A model generated the notes under the pieces. It was given only the letters and a program-made list of their open reading frames with translations, was not told the DNA's origin and ran no database searches. Positions 21,119 to 28,118 of a stretch of 28,664 bases of DNA are shown here, one piece after another; the stretch's first letter is position 1; the number at the start of each line of letters is the position of its first letter. Source of the stretch: a virus. Position numbers and translations under genes: made by a program. The DNA lies in IMG/VR virus record IMGVR_UViG_3300034190_002005, positions 1 to 28,664 of that record; one strand, written 5' to 3'.

Positions 21119-23803
21119 TTATATTGCGTAAGAATTACTTCCCACCTTATCTACCACTTTTGATATAGCGGCTGTTACTTTGGCCCCGTCCATATAAACA
21201 CCAACCTTACCAGAGATAAGGTCCTCACGCAATCCTTTAATTTCTGCTAACAAACTACCTTCAGTACTTTCTCCATTTTGAGAAGTAACAGTTTTATCAG
21301 ATTCATCTCCACCAAACAATCCATTAATACCAACAGCTATTGCTCCTATTGCTCCTATCGCAAGTAGACCAGGTAAAGCAGTGATACCAGCTACACTAAC
21401 TAACATCAACGATGCCGCAAGTGCGGTTAGTGCTAACGATAATGCCATAATTGGTCCTATAAATGTTACAATGTTTCCAATTACAGTACCTACACCAGAA
21501 ATAGTATCACCTATACCAGATGCAGAATCACTTATAGTTTTTAAACCTGTACCTACTAATGATAATCCATTACCTAACATAGTAACACCTAAACCAGCCA
21601 TCATCATTGCTACTCCGATTCCCATAAGAACAGGTAGTGCTGCTGTTCCGAATAGTGCTAAATAAGCTAACGAACCAGCAAGAGCAATTAATCCTAATGA
21701 TAATAATCCAATCATTGGTAGTAATGTAACCATACCTAATATAGATGTACCAACTGCTAATAAATTAGGAGTTAATGATGATATCCCAGCTCCTAACATT
21801 TCAAAACCAGTTCCAATTGCTTGTAATCCAATTCCTAATACTAACACTGCTGATGCAACAACTAACATTGCCGCTGCTCCAGCTAAAATAGCCACAGCAC
21901 CTACACCACTCATCATAATAGCACCTAATAGAGCAACTGCCCCAACTAAAGCTAACATTGATACCACAGCCATTCCAACTGCTTCCCAACTAACTTTCAT
22001 AAATTCTTGTACTGCTTTTCCAAATATGAATACCGCACCAGCTACGATTACCATTGCTGCTGCACCTTGTAATACTTTTTTCATATCAATCTTACCAATA
22101 GAATCCATCATCCCACCTTTACTGGCTGGATTTGTTTTACTACTTAATGATTTACCACTATCTAAAGATTTAGTTCCACCTTTGGATTTAACCATATCTT
22201 TACCTTTTCCAAACATTCCACCTAAGAATCCTTTTAACTTACCACCAATTCCGGTCATACCCTTCATAGATGTTAAACCATCTTTTAAGTTGAATCCCAT
22301 TTGCCCAGCAGCAACAGCCATACTACCAAGTGATTGAACTCCAGTAAGAATTGGTGAACCAAATGCTTTTAAAGTTTCTAAAGTTTGGTCATACGTTGAT
22401 AGCTGGATTGAACCATCTTTGTTCAATTTATCAGCATTTGTTGCCATCTTTTCGAATTCAGCAACAGATACACCTAATAATTCAGCAGTTTTCTTTTTAG
22501 AGAAGTAATCCATTTTGTTGAATTCTTCAATACCACCCAATGATGATAATGTTTCCCTAACCATACCACCTATATCACCTTCATATGCTAATGCTCTGGC
22601 TCTATCTAAGTTGATATTTTTACCTAACATTGCACCTAATTCCAATTCAGCGTTAATTGATGATTCAAAATCTAATAGATTATCAGCAACACCACTAAGG
22701 GTTTTCATATTAACACCTAACTTACCAGCAGCAATTGCTGCTTCAGCTATATTCTTACCACCATCTTTACCAAACAATGCAAATTCTTCAGTAGAGCCAG
22801 CTAAATCAGCCATTACATCAGCAGGTACTAATCCGTTTTGTATTGCTAATTCTTTTGATGATTGAATTAAATTTTCTGCTACTGCAGTAGAACCATCATT
22901 TAAACGTGAGAATTGTCCATATAATCCAGCCGCTTCAACTGTACTTATACCCATATTCTCAGCCATTACATTGGTATTAAGCTGGGTTTTTAATGATACA
23001 TCATTTAATCCACCAAATTCTTTTGATAAATTTTTAGTGGTTCCAACTGCATCTTTAAATACAGTACCAAATAATGTAGTTGATATATTAGAGGTTGATA
23101 ATAATGAACCACCGAGTTCTTGCGCAGTGTGTAATAATTTTTTACCAGCATAACCAGCACCAATAAGTGCACCACCCAATACCCCACCAATAGTTGATGT
23201 AAGTAATGATGCGGTTTCTAATATACCCCCAATAGTATCTTTTATACCATCATATACATTTCTTTGCTTTTGTAAGAAATCTTTTTGTTTGGTAGTAAGT
23301 TTATTTTGAGTGTTTGCTAAATCATTTTGTTGAGTTAAATTATCAACAATATGTTGATTTTCGGAAGAAATACTACCCAACTCACCAATGTGTTTATCAT
23401 ATTCAGCCGTTAATGCGGCTTTTTGTAAAACATCATCTCTACCAAGTTGAGCTAAATCTTTATTGATTGAGGCTATTTTACTCATTGCTGCTTCTTGAGG
23501 AGCAGTTAAGTTGTTTGCTTTAACCTGAGCTATTAATCTTTCTCTATCTTTGTTAACTAAATCATCATAGATAGAACCCATTGATTTTAAAGATGATTCT
23601 TCGGTTGCAAATCCTTTGAGTCTTTCTAAGTTAGCTTGCTTTAACTCCCTACCTAATTCTACTACTTTAGCTTTTTGCTCATCAACAAATTTGTTGATTT
23701 CTAACTGAGTTTTGACAGTAGATTGCTTAGCCGCATTAATATCAGCTTCAGCTTTTTTAATCTCCTTTAAGATTTCCAATCTACCTCTTAAATCGTCAGC
23801 CAT
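21119..23803 (-). CDS. Tape measure protein
   Basis: An 894-residue protein, the longest in the window. Residues 1-185 are a charged coiled-coil region (EILKEIKKAEADINAAKQS, KTQLEINKFVDEQKAK, TTKQKDFLQKQRNVYDG). A first hydrophobic segment lies at about 198-220 (LLTSTIGGVLGGALIGAGYAG). Residues about 575-835 are an unusually long run of alanine/glycine/leucine-rich hydrophobic segments, typical of tape measure proteins that enter the host membrane during injection. It ends in a short charged tail. By the usual ratio of about 0.15 nm per residue the tail would be roughly 130 nm. It comes after the tube and chaperone-like genes and before the baseplate genes, the standard order. Confidence 0.88.
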   Translation of the reverse strand: MADDLRGRLEILKEIKKAEADINAAKQSTVKTQLEINKFVDEQKAKVVELGRELKQANLERLKGFATEESSLKSMGSIYDDLVNKDRERLIAQVKANNLTAPQEAAMSKIASINKDLAQLGRDDVLQKAALTAEYDKHIGELGSISSENQHIVDNLTQQNDLANTQNKLTTKQKDFLQKQRNVYDGIKDTIGGILETASLLTSTIGGVLGGALIGAGYAGKKLLHTAQELGGSLLSTSNISTTLFGTVFKDAVGTTKNLSKEFGGLNDVSLKTQLNTNVMAENMGISTVEAAGLYGQFSRLNDGSTAVAENLIQSSKELAIQNGLVPADVMADLAGSTEEFALFGKDGGKNIAEAAIAAGKLGVNMKTLSGVADNLLDFESSINAELELGAMLGKNINLDRARALAYEGDIGGMVRETLSSLGGIEEFNKMDYFSKKKTAELLGVSVAEFEKMATNADKLNKDGSIQLSTYDQTLETLKAFGSPILTGVQSLGSMAVAAGQMGFNLKDGLTSMKGMTGIGGKLKGFLGGMFGKGKDMVKSKGGTKSLDSGKSLSSKTNPASKGGMMDSIGKIDMKKVLQGAAAMVIVAGAVFIFGKAVQEFMKVSWEAVGMAVVSMLALVGAVALLGAIMMSGVGAVAILAGAAAMLVVASAVLVLGIGLQAIGTGFEMLGAGISSLTPNLLAVGTSILGMVTLLPMIGLLSLGLIALAGSLAYLALFGTAALPVLMGIGVAMMMAGLGVTMLGNGLSLVGTGLKTISDSASGIGDTISGVGTVIGNIVTFIGPIMALSLALTALAASLMLVSVAGITALPGLLAIGAIGAIAVGINGLFGGDESDKTVTSQNGESTEGSLLAEIKGLREDLISGKVGVYMDGAKVTAAISKVVDKVGSNSYAI

Positions 23804-23812
23804 AAGGTTTTA

Positions 23813-24025
23813 TTATTTTTTAGCTATTCTAGCTAAGATATCATCTAATTCATCCTTATCTTGTTGAATCTTAGCCATCACATCGGTTAATTCTTTTGGA
23901 ACTCCAGCTTTTTTAGCTTTTGCTAACATTCTATCAGATGCGTTTTTTGATAAACCATCAAAGAATGCATCTGAGAATCGTTTTGATGCTGAAAACAGAC
24001 CTTCGTTTACTTTTTCTTTTTTCAT
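23813..24025 (-). CDS. Small protein upstream of the tape measure gene
   Basis: A 70-residue, strongly charged helical protein (KVNEGLFSASKRFSDAFFDGL, then AKKAGVPKELTDVMAKIQQDKDELDDILARIAKK). I do not recognise it. Its gene has its own second-class motif L4 24 bases upstream and ends 9 bases before the tape measure gene, so the two are likely one unit. It could be a tape-measure chaperone or a minor tail protein; position is the only evidence. A hydrophobic patch (FFDGLSKNASDRML) may be an interaction surface. Confidence 0.65.
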   Translation of the reverse strand: MKKEKVNEGLFSASKRFSDAFFDGLSKNASDRMLAKAKKAGVPKELTDVMAKIQQDKDELDDILARIAKK

Positions 24026-24046
24026 ATGAATATTGTTGTATGTACT

Positions 24047-24058
24047 TCTATAAATATT
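24047..24058 (-). promoter_or_regulatory. Second-class promoter motif L4 (tape measure unit)
   Basis: The minus strand reads AATATTTATAGA. It follows within five bases of the T tract of a terminator, so termination of one unit and start of the next are back to back. The motif lies 24 bases before the ATG of the 70-aa gene. Confidence 0.58.
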
Positions 24059-24062
24059 GGAT

Positions 24063-24096
24063 AAAAAAAAAGTAAGGATTATTTTCTAACCCTTAC
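24063..24096 (-). terminator. Rho-independent terminator overlapping the end of the gp51-like frame
   Basis: On the minus strand GTAAGGGTTA (24096-24087) pairs with TAATCCTTAC (24081-24072) with one G-T pair around a five-base loop, followed by a run of T with one A. The stop codon of the upstream frame (24081-24079) lies inside the stem, so ribosomes could affect termination. Confidence 0.8.
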
Positions 24097-24330
24097 CTTT
24101 GATTGCCTTTCAGCTTTTTTATGTTCTTCAGCTTCTTTTTTCTTTAACTCTATTAATTTGTTAAAGTAAAACTTCCTCCATTGAATTGGCATGAAATACA
24201 CATCTTTCCAAGTAAATCCGTTACCAAATTGGATAAGTTCCCATATTTGGTTATGAAGAATTTGAGTATAGTTATTCGGAAGGGTAAAAAAATGAAATCC
24301 CAAAGGGAATATCAAGTGCCTCCTGCTCAC
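24079..24330 (-). CDS. gp51-like or tail-assembly-chaperone extension frame
   Basis: An 83-codon frame overlapping the last 59 bases of the gp26-like gene in the +1 frame. The conserved part is NQIWELIQFGNGFTWKDVYFMPIQWRKFYFNKLIELKKKEAEE, followed by a lysine/glutamate-rich tail. That pattern (helix, MP, aromatic-rich helix) resembles T4 gp51 and also the C-terminal extension of tail assembly chaperones. The frame has no ATG before codon 47; the first possible start is a GTG at 24330 inside the upstream gene, followed by an AGGAGG that could serve a TTG. A programmed shift from the upstream gene at a seven-T run is the alternative. Its position between tube and tape measure is exactly where chaperone genes with frameshifts are found. 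The existence of a translated product is likely; the way it starts is not settled. Confidence 0.6.
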   Translation of the reverse strand: MSRRHLIFPLGFHFFTLPNNYTQILHNQIWELIQFGNGFTWKDVYFMPIQWRKFYFNKLIELKKKEAEEHKKAERQSKVRVRK

Positions 24331-25045
24331 CAGTCACCTCAGAGGTGAACTCGAATTTTAAATCCATATCAGGACTCAGTTCTCTAACGTATTTTCTAAA
24401 TGATTTTGTATCTAACGCAAGAAATTCATTCTGAACCCATTTTGTTATATATCCTCTATCAGCGTTACCATCTACCGATTGTATCATATATTTTAATCGA
24501 GTGGTTACATCAAATGATTTCTCACCCTTTCCTTTATATAATCTCTCTAATGATTGTAATTCTTTTGTAATTTCAGCTTCATCACCATGTGTAAGTAATT
24601 TAAATTCTAACTCTTTACCACTTTTTGGTAATTTAAATTTATAAAGGTTTTCACCATTTAATAAATCTTCATTAAAATCCTTTGTTTTTACTTTACTCAA
24701 ATCAACAGTAACTGATTGAGGTTCTAATGTAAATGGGTCGGTTACTTCTACTTGATAATCTGCACCATATCCCATTACTCTCGTTGCTAAAAGAATTGCG
24801 TTTTTATCTCCAATAAATATATCATTAATATTAACACCCTTCTCTACTACAACTGATTCGAATAATTTATCTAAAACCACACCTTTCTTTATTAAAGATT
24901 GGGAAGCTAAGATATCTTCTTCTCTTGCAGTCATATATTTGATTTCAACATTACCTTTTCTCAGAGGGTGTCCTTCTGGGTAAACTAACCCCTTTGAAGG
25001 TAAGTCAATAATTTCTGTTGGAAATTCATATTTAGTATCACTCAT
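24272..25045 (-). CDS. T4 gp26-like baseplate/tail assembly protein (chaperone position)
   Basis: A 257-residue protein. It has IDLPSKGLVYPEGHPLRKGNVEIKYMTAREEDILASQSLIKKG (residues 13-54) and VGYGADYQVEVTDPF-type sequence near 95-105, a set that I recognise from T4-like gp26 proteins (PSKG-x-x-YP, MTA-x-EEDIL, GDKNAILLATRVMGYGADY). T4 gp26 is needed for baseplate hub assembly. Unlike many relatives it shows no CxxC zinc pair after the GYGADY segment. It is the first gene after the tube gene and a terminator, with its own motif L5 23 bases upstream, and it overlaps a second frame at its 3' end. By position it corresponds to the tail assembly chaperone of other phages. Both names may describe one evolutionary group. 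Confidence 0.68.
   Translation of the reverse strand: MSDTKYEFPTEIIDLPSKGLVYPEGHPLRKGNVEIKYMTAREEDILASQSLIKKGVVLDKLFESVVVEKGVNINDIFIGDKNAILLATRVMGYGADYQVEVTDPFTLEPQSVTVDLSKVKTKDFNEDLLNGENLYKFKLPKSGKELEFKLLTHGDEAEITKELQSLERLYKGKGEKSFDVTTRLKYMIQSVDGNADRGYITKWVQNEFLALDTKSFRKYVRELSPDMDLKFEFTSEVTGEQEALDIPFGISFFYPSE
24286..24292 (-). other. Candidate +1 ribosomal frameshift site
   Basis: The minus strand has seven T (TCA TTT TTT TAC in the gp26-like frame), four codons before that frame stops. A tRNA-Phe on the second TTT can re-pair with TTT after a one-base forward slip, placing ACC next and entering the gp51-like frame. No pseudoknot is obvious to me. This is a hypothesis from sequence and context. 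Confidence 0.4.
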
Positions 25046-25065
25046 ATTAAACCTTTATTTGTTTA

Positions 25066-25077
25066 TATATAAATATA
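25066..25077 (-). promoter_or_regulatory. Second-class promoter motif L5 (gp26-like unit)
   Basis: The minus strand reads ATATATTTATAT within a longer A/T run, 23 bases before the gp26-like ATG and directly behind the T tract of the tail-tube terminator. Confidence 0.5.
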
Positions 25078-25090
25078 TAACTTTAAAAAA

Positions 25091-25127
25091 AAGATAAAAA
25101 AAAAGGTTCTCACTAAGAGAACCTTTT
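25091..25127 (-). terminator. Strong rho-independent terminator after the tail tube gene
   Basis: On the minus strand AAAAGGTTCTC (25127-25117) pairs perfectly with GAGAACCTTTT (25111-25101) around a five-base loop, followed by a nearly pure T tract. It lies 26 bases after the tube stop and separates the abundant sheath and tube mRNA from the low-copy chaperone and tape measure genes. Confidence 0.9.
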
Positions 25128-25152
25128 CTATTATTAAAATATGTGTTATATT

Positions 25153-25641
25153 TTAGAATTCTAATATAGCGTAATCATACGATAACGTTAATTCGATATC
25201 AGCGGCATCATTAGAGGAGAAATCTAAATCATTGAAGTTTGCCGATGCAATAAATGCACCTTTCAACTTCCACTGCTCTATCTTATCACCAACAGGCCCT
25301 AACATATAGAAATCAATATCTTTTTTGTAGAAATCGGCGTAACCTTTTCTACCAGTTAATGATTCATATCCTAAACGTACCCATTCCATAACTTGTTGTG
25401 CACCTGAAGGTACAATTGGGTCATATAATGAGATTGTTATATCTTGCCACTCACCCTTACCTTGCAATTTGCGGTAAGTATTGATATGGTCTAATTTCAC
25501 AGTTTCGAAGTTGATAGATGGTCGAGCCGCTGTCTTTATAAGGTATGATTGAATTCCATCAATCTCCATTATAAAACGATTCTTCATCTTCGGTTCGAAG
25601 TTTGTGAACATCATTTCGTTAAATTCTAATACTTCTGCCAT
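25153..25641 (-). CDS. Tail tube protein (T4 gp19-like)
   Basis: A 162-residue major tail tube subunit, which stacks as hexamer rings inside the sheath. The sequence pattern is that of T4 gp19: KNRFIMEIDGIQSYLIKTAARPSI (residues 20-43), then KLDHINTYRKLQGKGEWQDITISLYDPI, then MEWVRLGYES, and a beta-rich end (KGAFIASANFNDLDFSSNDAADIELTLSYDYAIL). The length is the same as gp19 (163 residues). The gene follows the sheath gene with second-class motif L6 between them, and a strong terminator closes the unit. Sheath, tube and terminator in this order give the two most abundant tail proteins one transcript plus an extra internal start. Confidence 0.9.
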   Translation of the reverse strand: MAEVLEFNEMMFTNFEPKMKNRFIMEIDGIQSYLIKTAARPSINFETVKLDHINTYRKLQGKGEWQDITISLYDPIVPSGAQQVMEWVRLGYESLTGRKGYADFYKKDIDFYMLGPVGDKIEQWKLKGAFIASANFNDLDFSSNDAADIELTLSYDYAILEF

Positions 25642-25664
25642 TTTTTTATTTTTCTCCTTTTATA

Positions 25665-25676
25665 CTAATAAATATT
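25665..25676 (-). promoter_or_regulatory. Second-class promoter motif L6 (tail tube)
   Basis: The minus strand reads TAATATTTATTA, inside the near-palindrome ACTAATATTTATTAGT, 25 bases before the tube ATG and in the 54-base gap after the sheath stop. It differs from the other copies at the last bases (TTA instead of TAG or TAT). Confidence 0.42.
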
Positions 25677-25695
25677 AGTTATTATTATTTTTAGT

Positions 25696-28011
25696 TTATG
25701 CTGAAAAAGCTGCTCCAGTTGGTAAGATGTTGAAATCAATTACAATGAATTCAGCTGTCTTAGCCGGTTGTAAGAATATTTGTCCAGCAAGTATGTTTCT
25801 ATCAACTACATCAGGTCCGTTGTTAGATTCATCCATTACTACTTTAAATGCGTACAATCCTTGTCTTTGTTGGATACCTTCTAAGTAAGGTTGTACAGTA
25901 TTGATGAATCTTCCTCTTGTCTGAGCGGTATTTTGTTCAAACACTAAGAATCTAGAAGTAGATGCCACAAACTTTTTAACAGTGATTAGTAATCTTCTTA
26001 CGTTGATTCTATCCAATGCTGATGCTTTATCTTGCAACGTTTTCTGTCCAAATGCCACAATACCTTGTCCAGGGAAAGCTGCGATTGGGTTTACTTTGTT
26101 TTCGTATAAAGTATCTCTTTCAGAATGTGTCAATCTATTCAATACACTAACTGCTCCTACAATACCACCTCTATTCAAACCAGCAGGTGCGAACCATTCT
26201 GCTCCGATAGCGTCATTTGCTGCGAATACAGCCGGCATCAATACTGATGGTGGAACTGAAATTAGTTTGTTAGTGTTAGTATCAACCGTCTTAACCCAAG
26301 GGTAGTAAGATGCTGCGTAGTTTGTATCTACTGCGGTTGATTGAGTAGTTGCGTCAGAGATTGTTGCATCTACTCTATTGAAATCAGCGATGTAAAATGC
26401 ATCTGAACGAGCTTCTACAACATCAATTGCTTTAGTGGTTACTGATGGGTGATATTCTCTGATAATACCCGGAGTTACCAACATATTGATATCATATTCA
26501 TCTACGTTAGAAATTGCGTTCAATGCTTTAACATATGCTACTGAACCAGATGATGTTGCTGATGAACAATCAAATCCTTGTGTGTTTGAAACATCGATTG
26601 AACTTCCTAAGTTAATTGAAGTTGCTGGTGATTGTCCACTAAATCCACCTTGGAATCCTAAAGTAAACTGTCTCTTAACCATATCAGATGAATCTGAACC
26701 ACTCATTACATAAGATAGTTGAGAATCAAATCCGAAATCTACGTTTGAACCAGTTTCAGCTAATGCTGGGATTGCGTTCAAATAATGAACGTTATCACCT
26801 TTAACACCAATTGTTTCAAAATCGAAACCAGAATATTTTGCCGATGAACCAGCAGTATTATCTGATGCGTTTGTTTGATAAACAACTGCAGGTACTAAAG
26901 TTTCAGGACCACCAAGTCCAACAAAAATTGGGTTTGTGTATGCTTCATGTGCAAATGGTGCGGCTGAAACAGGGTATGAACCATCTGGTTTAACTTCTAC
27001 TCTTATGTATTTAGAGTTATTTAACCAATCACCATTATCAGTAACTTTACCATTAGAATCGATTGTTCTATACATATCACCAATTCTTCTTGCGATAAAA
27101 TTAGGTGATGATGGGTCTAAGTTTACATTGTTAAATGATTCTAAAACAACTTTTCTCTTATCAGTATCGGCAAATGCTCTAATAGTTACTGAGAATGTTG
27201 AATAATCAGTTGAACCATCTTCACCAGCTGCTTTTACGTTTGAGATAGAAACTTTAAATCTTTTATTTTCATTAGTACCATGCCCTAAAGTATGGAACTT
27301 AAATAATTCACTTCTTAAACCAGAAATCAATTGTGATTTTACAAATGGTGTAGATGCTACTGATGCTTCACCAAATACTTGGTCTGATAATGCTACTGCG
27401 GATACATCCAATCCCCAACCATTACTTTCGTCGTGGTCAGCTACTGATTGAGATGCTACATTCTCAAAGTAAGAATAAACATATCCATCTTTTGAACCAA
27501 ATGGTGATTCACCAAATACATCACTTACATCATTAGTATCCGATGGTTTGATTGATGCGGATACGTATCCGATACCACTTCCACTAACCAAAAACGAACC
27601 AGATGCATTGTTATCGGGGTCTGTGATGGTAAATCCATCAAACCCAACATCAGCATGACCAACATTGGTTGAATGAATAGTTGTTACTAATTTATATCCA
27701 GTAGAACCAGATACTGCTATACCAATAGGTGCTGTTTGTGTATATCCACCTTCATTCATTACTCTTACAACTGTTACAGTACCAGCTTCTCTAAGATAGT
27801 TTTGTACTGCATATTCTGTATAGTAAGTTCCATCAGGTTTACCAAATTTATCCTCAAATTCCGATTGAGTTCTAATTACTGTGGGAACGAATGCAGGTCC
27901 TTGTTTGAAAGGTCCTACGAATGCTGCTCCAATTTCTCCGATACCTTGAGCCAAGAACGATAAATCGTTTTCTCTTGTGAATACTCCAGGTGATACAATT
28001 CTTTCTGCCAT
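25696..28011 (-). CDS. Tail sheath protein (T4 gp18-like)
   Basis: A 771-residue contractile sheath subunit. The N-terminus (MAERIVSPGVFTRENDLSFL..., GAAFVGPFKQGPAFVPTVI, FEDKFGKPDGTYYTEYAVQNYL, TVTVVRVMN) and C-terminus (INVRRLLITVKKFVASTSRFLVFEQN, WxxV-like TVQPYLEGIQQRQGLYAFKVVMDESNN, AEFIVIDFNILPTGAAF) are the conserved parts that form the contractile core and the handshake between subunits. Residues about 120-480 are variable, serine/threonine/aspartate-rich and probably exposed on the tail surface. It is longer than T4 gp18 (659 residues) because of this insert. Motif L7 lies 50 bases upstream. The tail tube follows. Confidence 0.94.
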   Translation of the reverse strand: MAERIVSPGVFTRENDLSFLAQGIGEIGAAFVGPFKQGPAFVPTVIRTQSEFEDKFGKPDGTYYTEYAVQNYLREAGTVTVVRVMNEGGYTQTAPIGIAVSGSTGYKLVTTIHSTNVGHADVGFDGFTITDPDNNASGSFLVSGSGIGYVSASIKPSDTNDVSDVFGESPFGSKDGYVYSYFENVASQSVADHDESNGWGLDVSAVALSDQVFGEASVASTPFVKSQLISGLRSELFKFHTLGHGTNENKRFKVSISNVKAAGEDGSTDYSTFSVTIRAFADTDKRKVVLESFNNVNLDPSSPNFIARRIGDMYRTIDSNGKVTDNGDWLNNSKYIRVEVKPDGSYPVSAAPFAHEAYTNPIFVGLGGPETLVPAVVYQTNASDNTAGSSAKYSGFDFETIGVKGDNVHYLNAIPALAETGSNVDFGFDSQLSYVMSGSDSSDMVKRQFTLGFQGGFSGQSPATSINLGSSIDVSNTQGFDCSSATSSGSVAYVKALNAISNVDEYDINMLVTPGIIREYHPSVTTKAIDVVEARSDAFYIADFNRVDATISDATTQSTAVDTNYAASYYPWVKTVDTNTNKLISVPPSVLMPAVFAANDAIGAEWFAPAGLNRGGIVGAVSVLNRLTHSERDTLYENKVNPIAAFPGQGIVAFGQKTLQDKASALDRINVRRLLITVKKFVASTSRFLVFEQNTAQTRGRFINTVQPYLEGIQQRQGLYAFKVVMDESNNGPDVVDRNILAGQIFLQPAKTAEFIVIDFNILPTGAAFSA

Positions 28012-28058
28012 ATTATTTATTTCTCCAATAAGTTTATTTTGATTTTATACCAAATACA

Positions 28059-28070
28059 ACTATAAATATA
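28059..28070 (-). promoter_or_regulatory. Second-class promoter motif L7 (sheath)
   Basis: The minus strand reads TATATTTATAGT, 50 bases before the sheath ATG and right after a GGGTTTTTTGG tract that may end the upstream fibre transcript. The same GGGTTTTTTG-then-ATATTTATA arrangement is found at L1. Confidence 0.55.
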
Positions 28071-28073
28071 ACC

Positions 28074-28099
28074 AAAAAACCCAAAAGAGTAAATTGGTT
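28074..28099 (-). terminator. Weak terminator after the tail fibre gene
   Basis: On the minus strand AACCAA (28099-28094) pairs with TTGGGTT (28084-28078) with one bulged base, followed by a T tract. It is near the fibre stop at 28119. The short stem makes this a tentative call. Confidence 0.42.
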
Positions 28100-28118
28100 A
28101 TATTCATAAGTGATTTTT

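Noticed and set aside
24272-24330. A sequencing error splitting one gp26/gp51 gene
   Set aside because: Both frames match separate conserved patterns and overlap rather than abut, and such overlaps are normal in this gene slot. An error in the T run cannot be fully excluded from one sequence.
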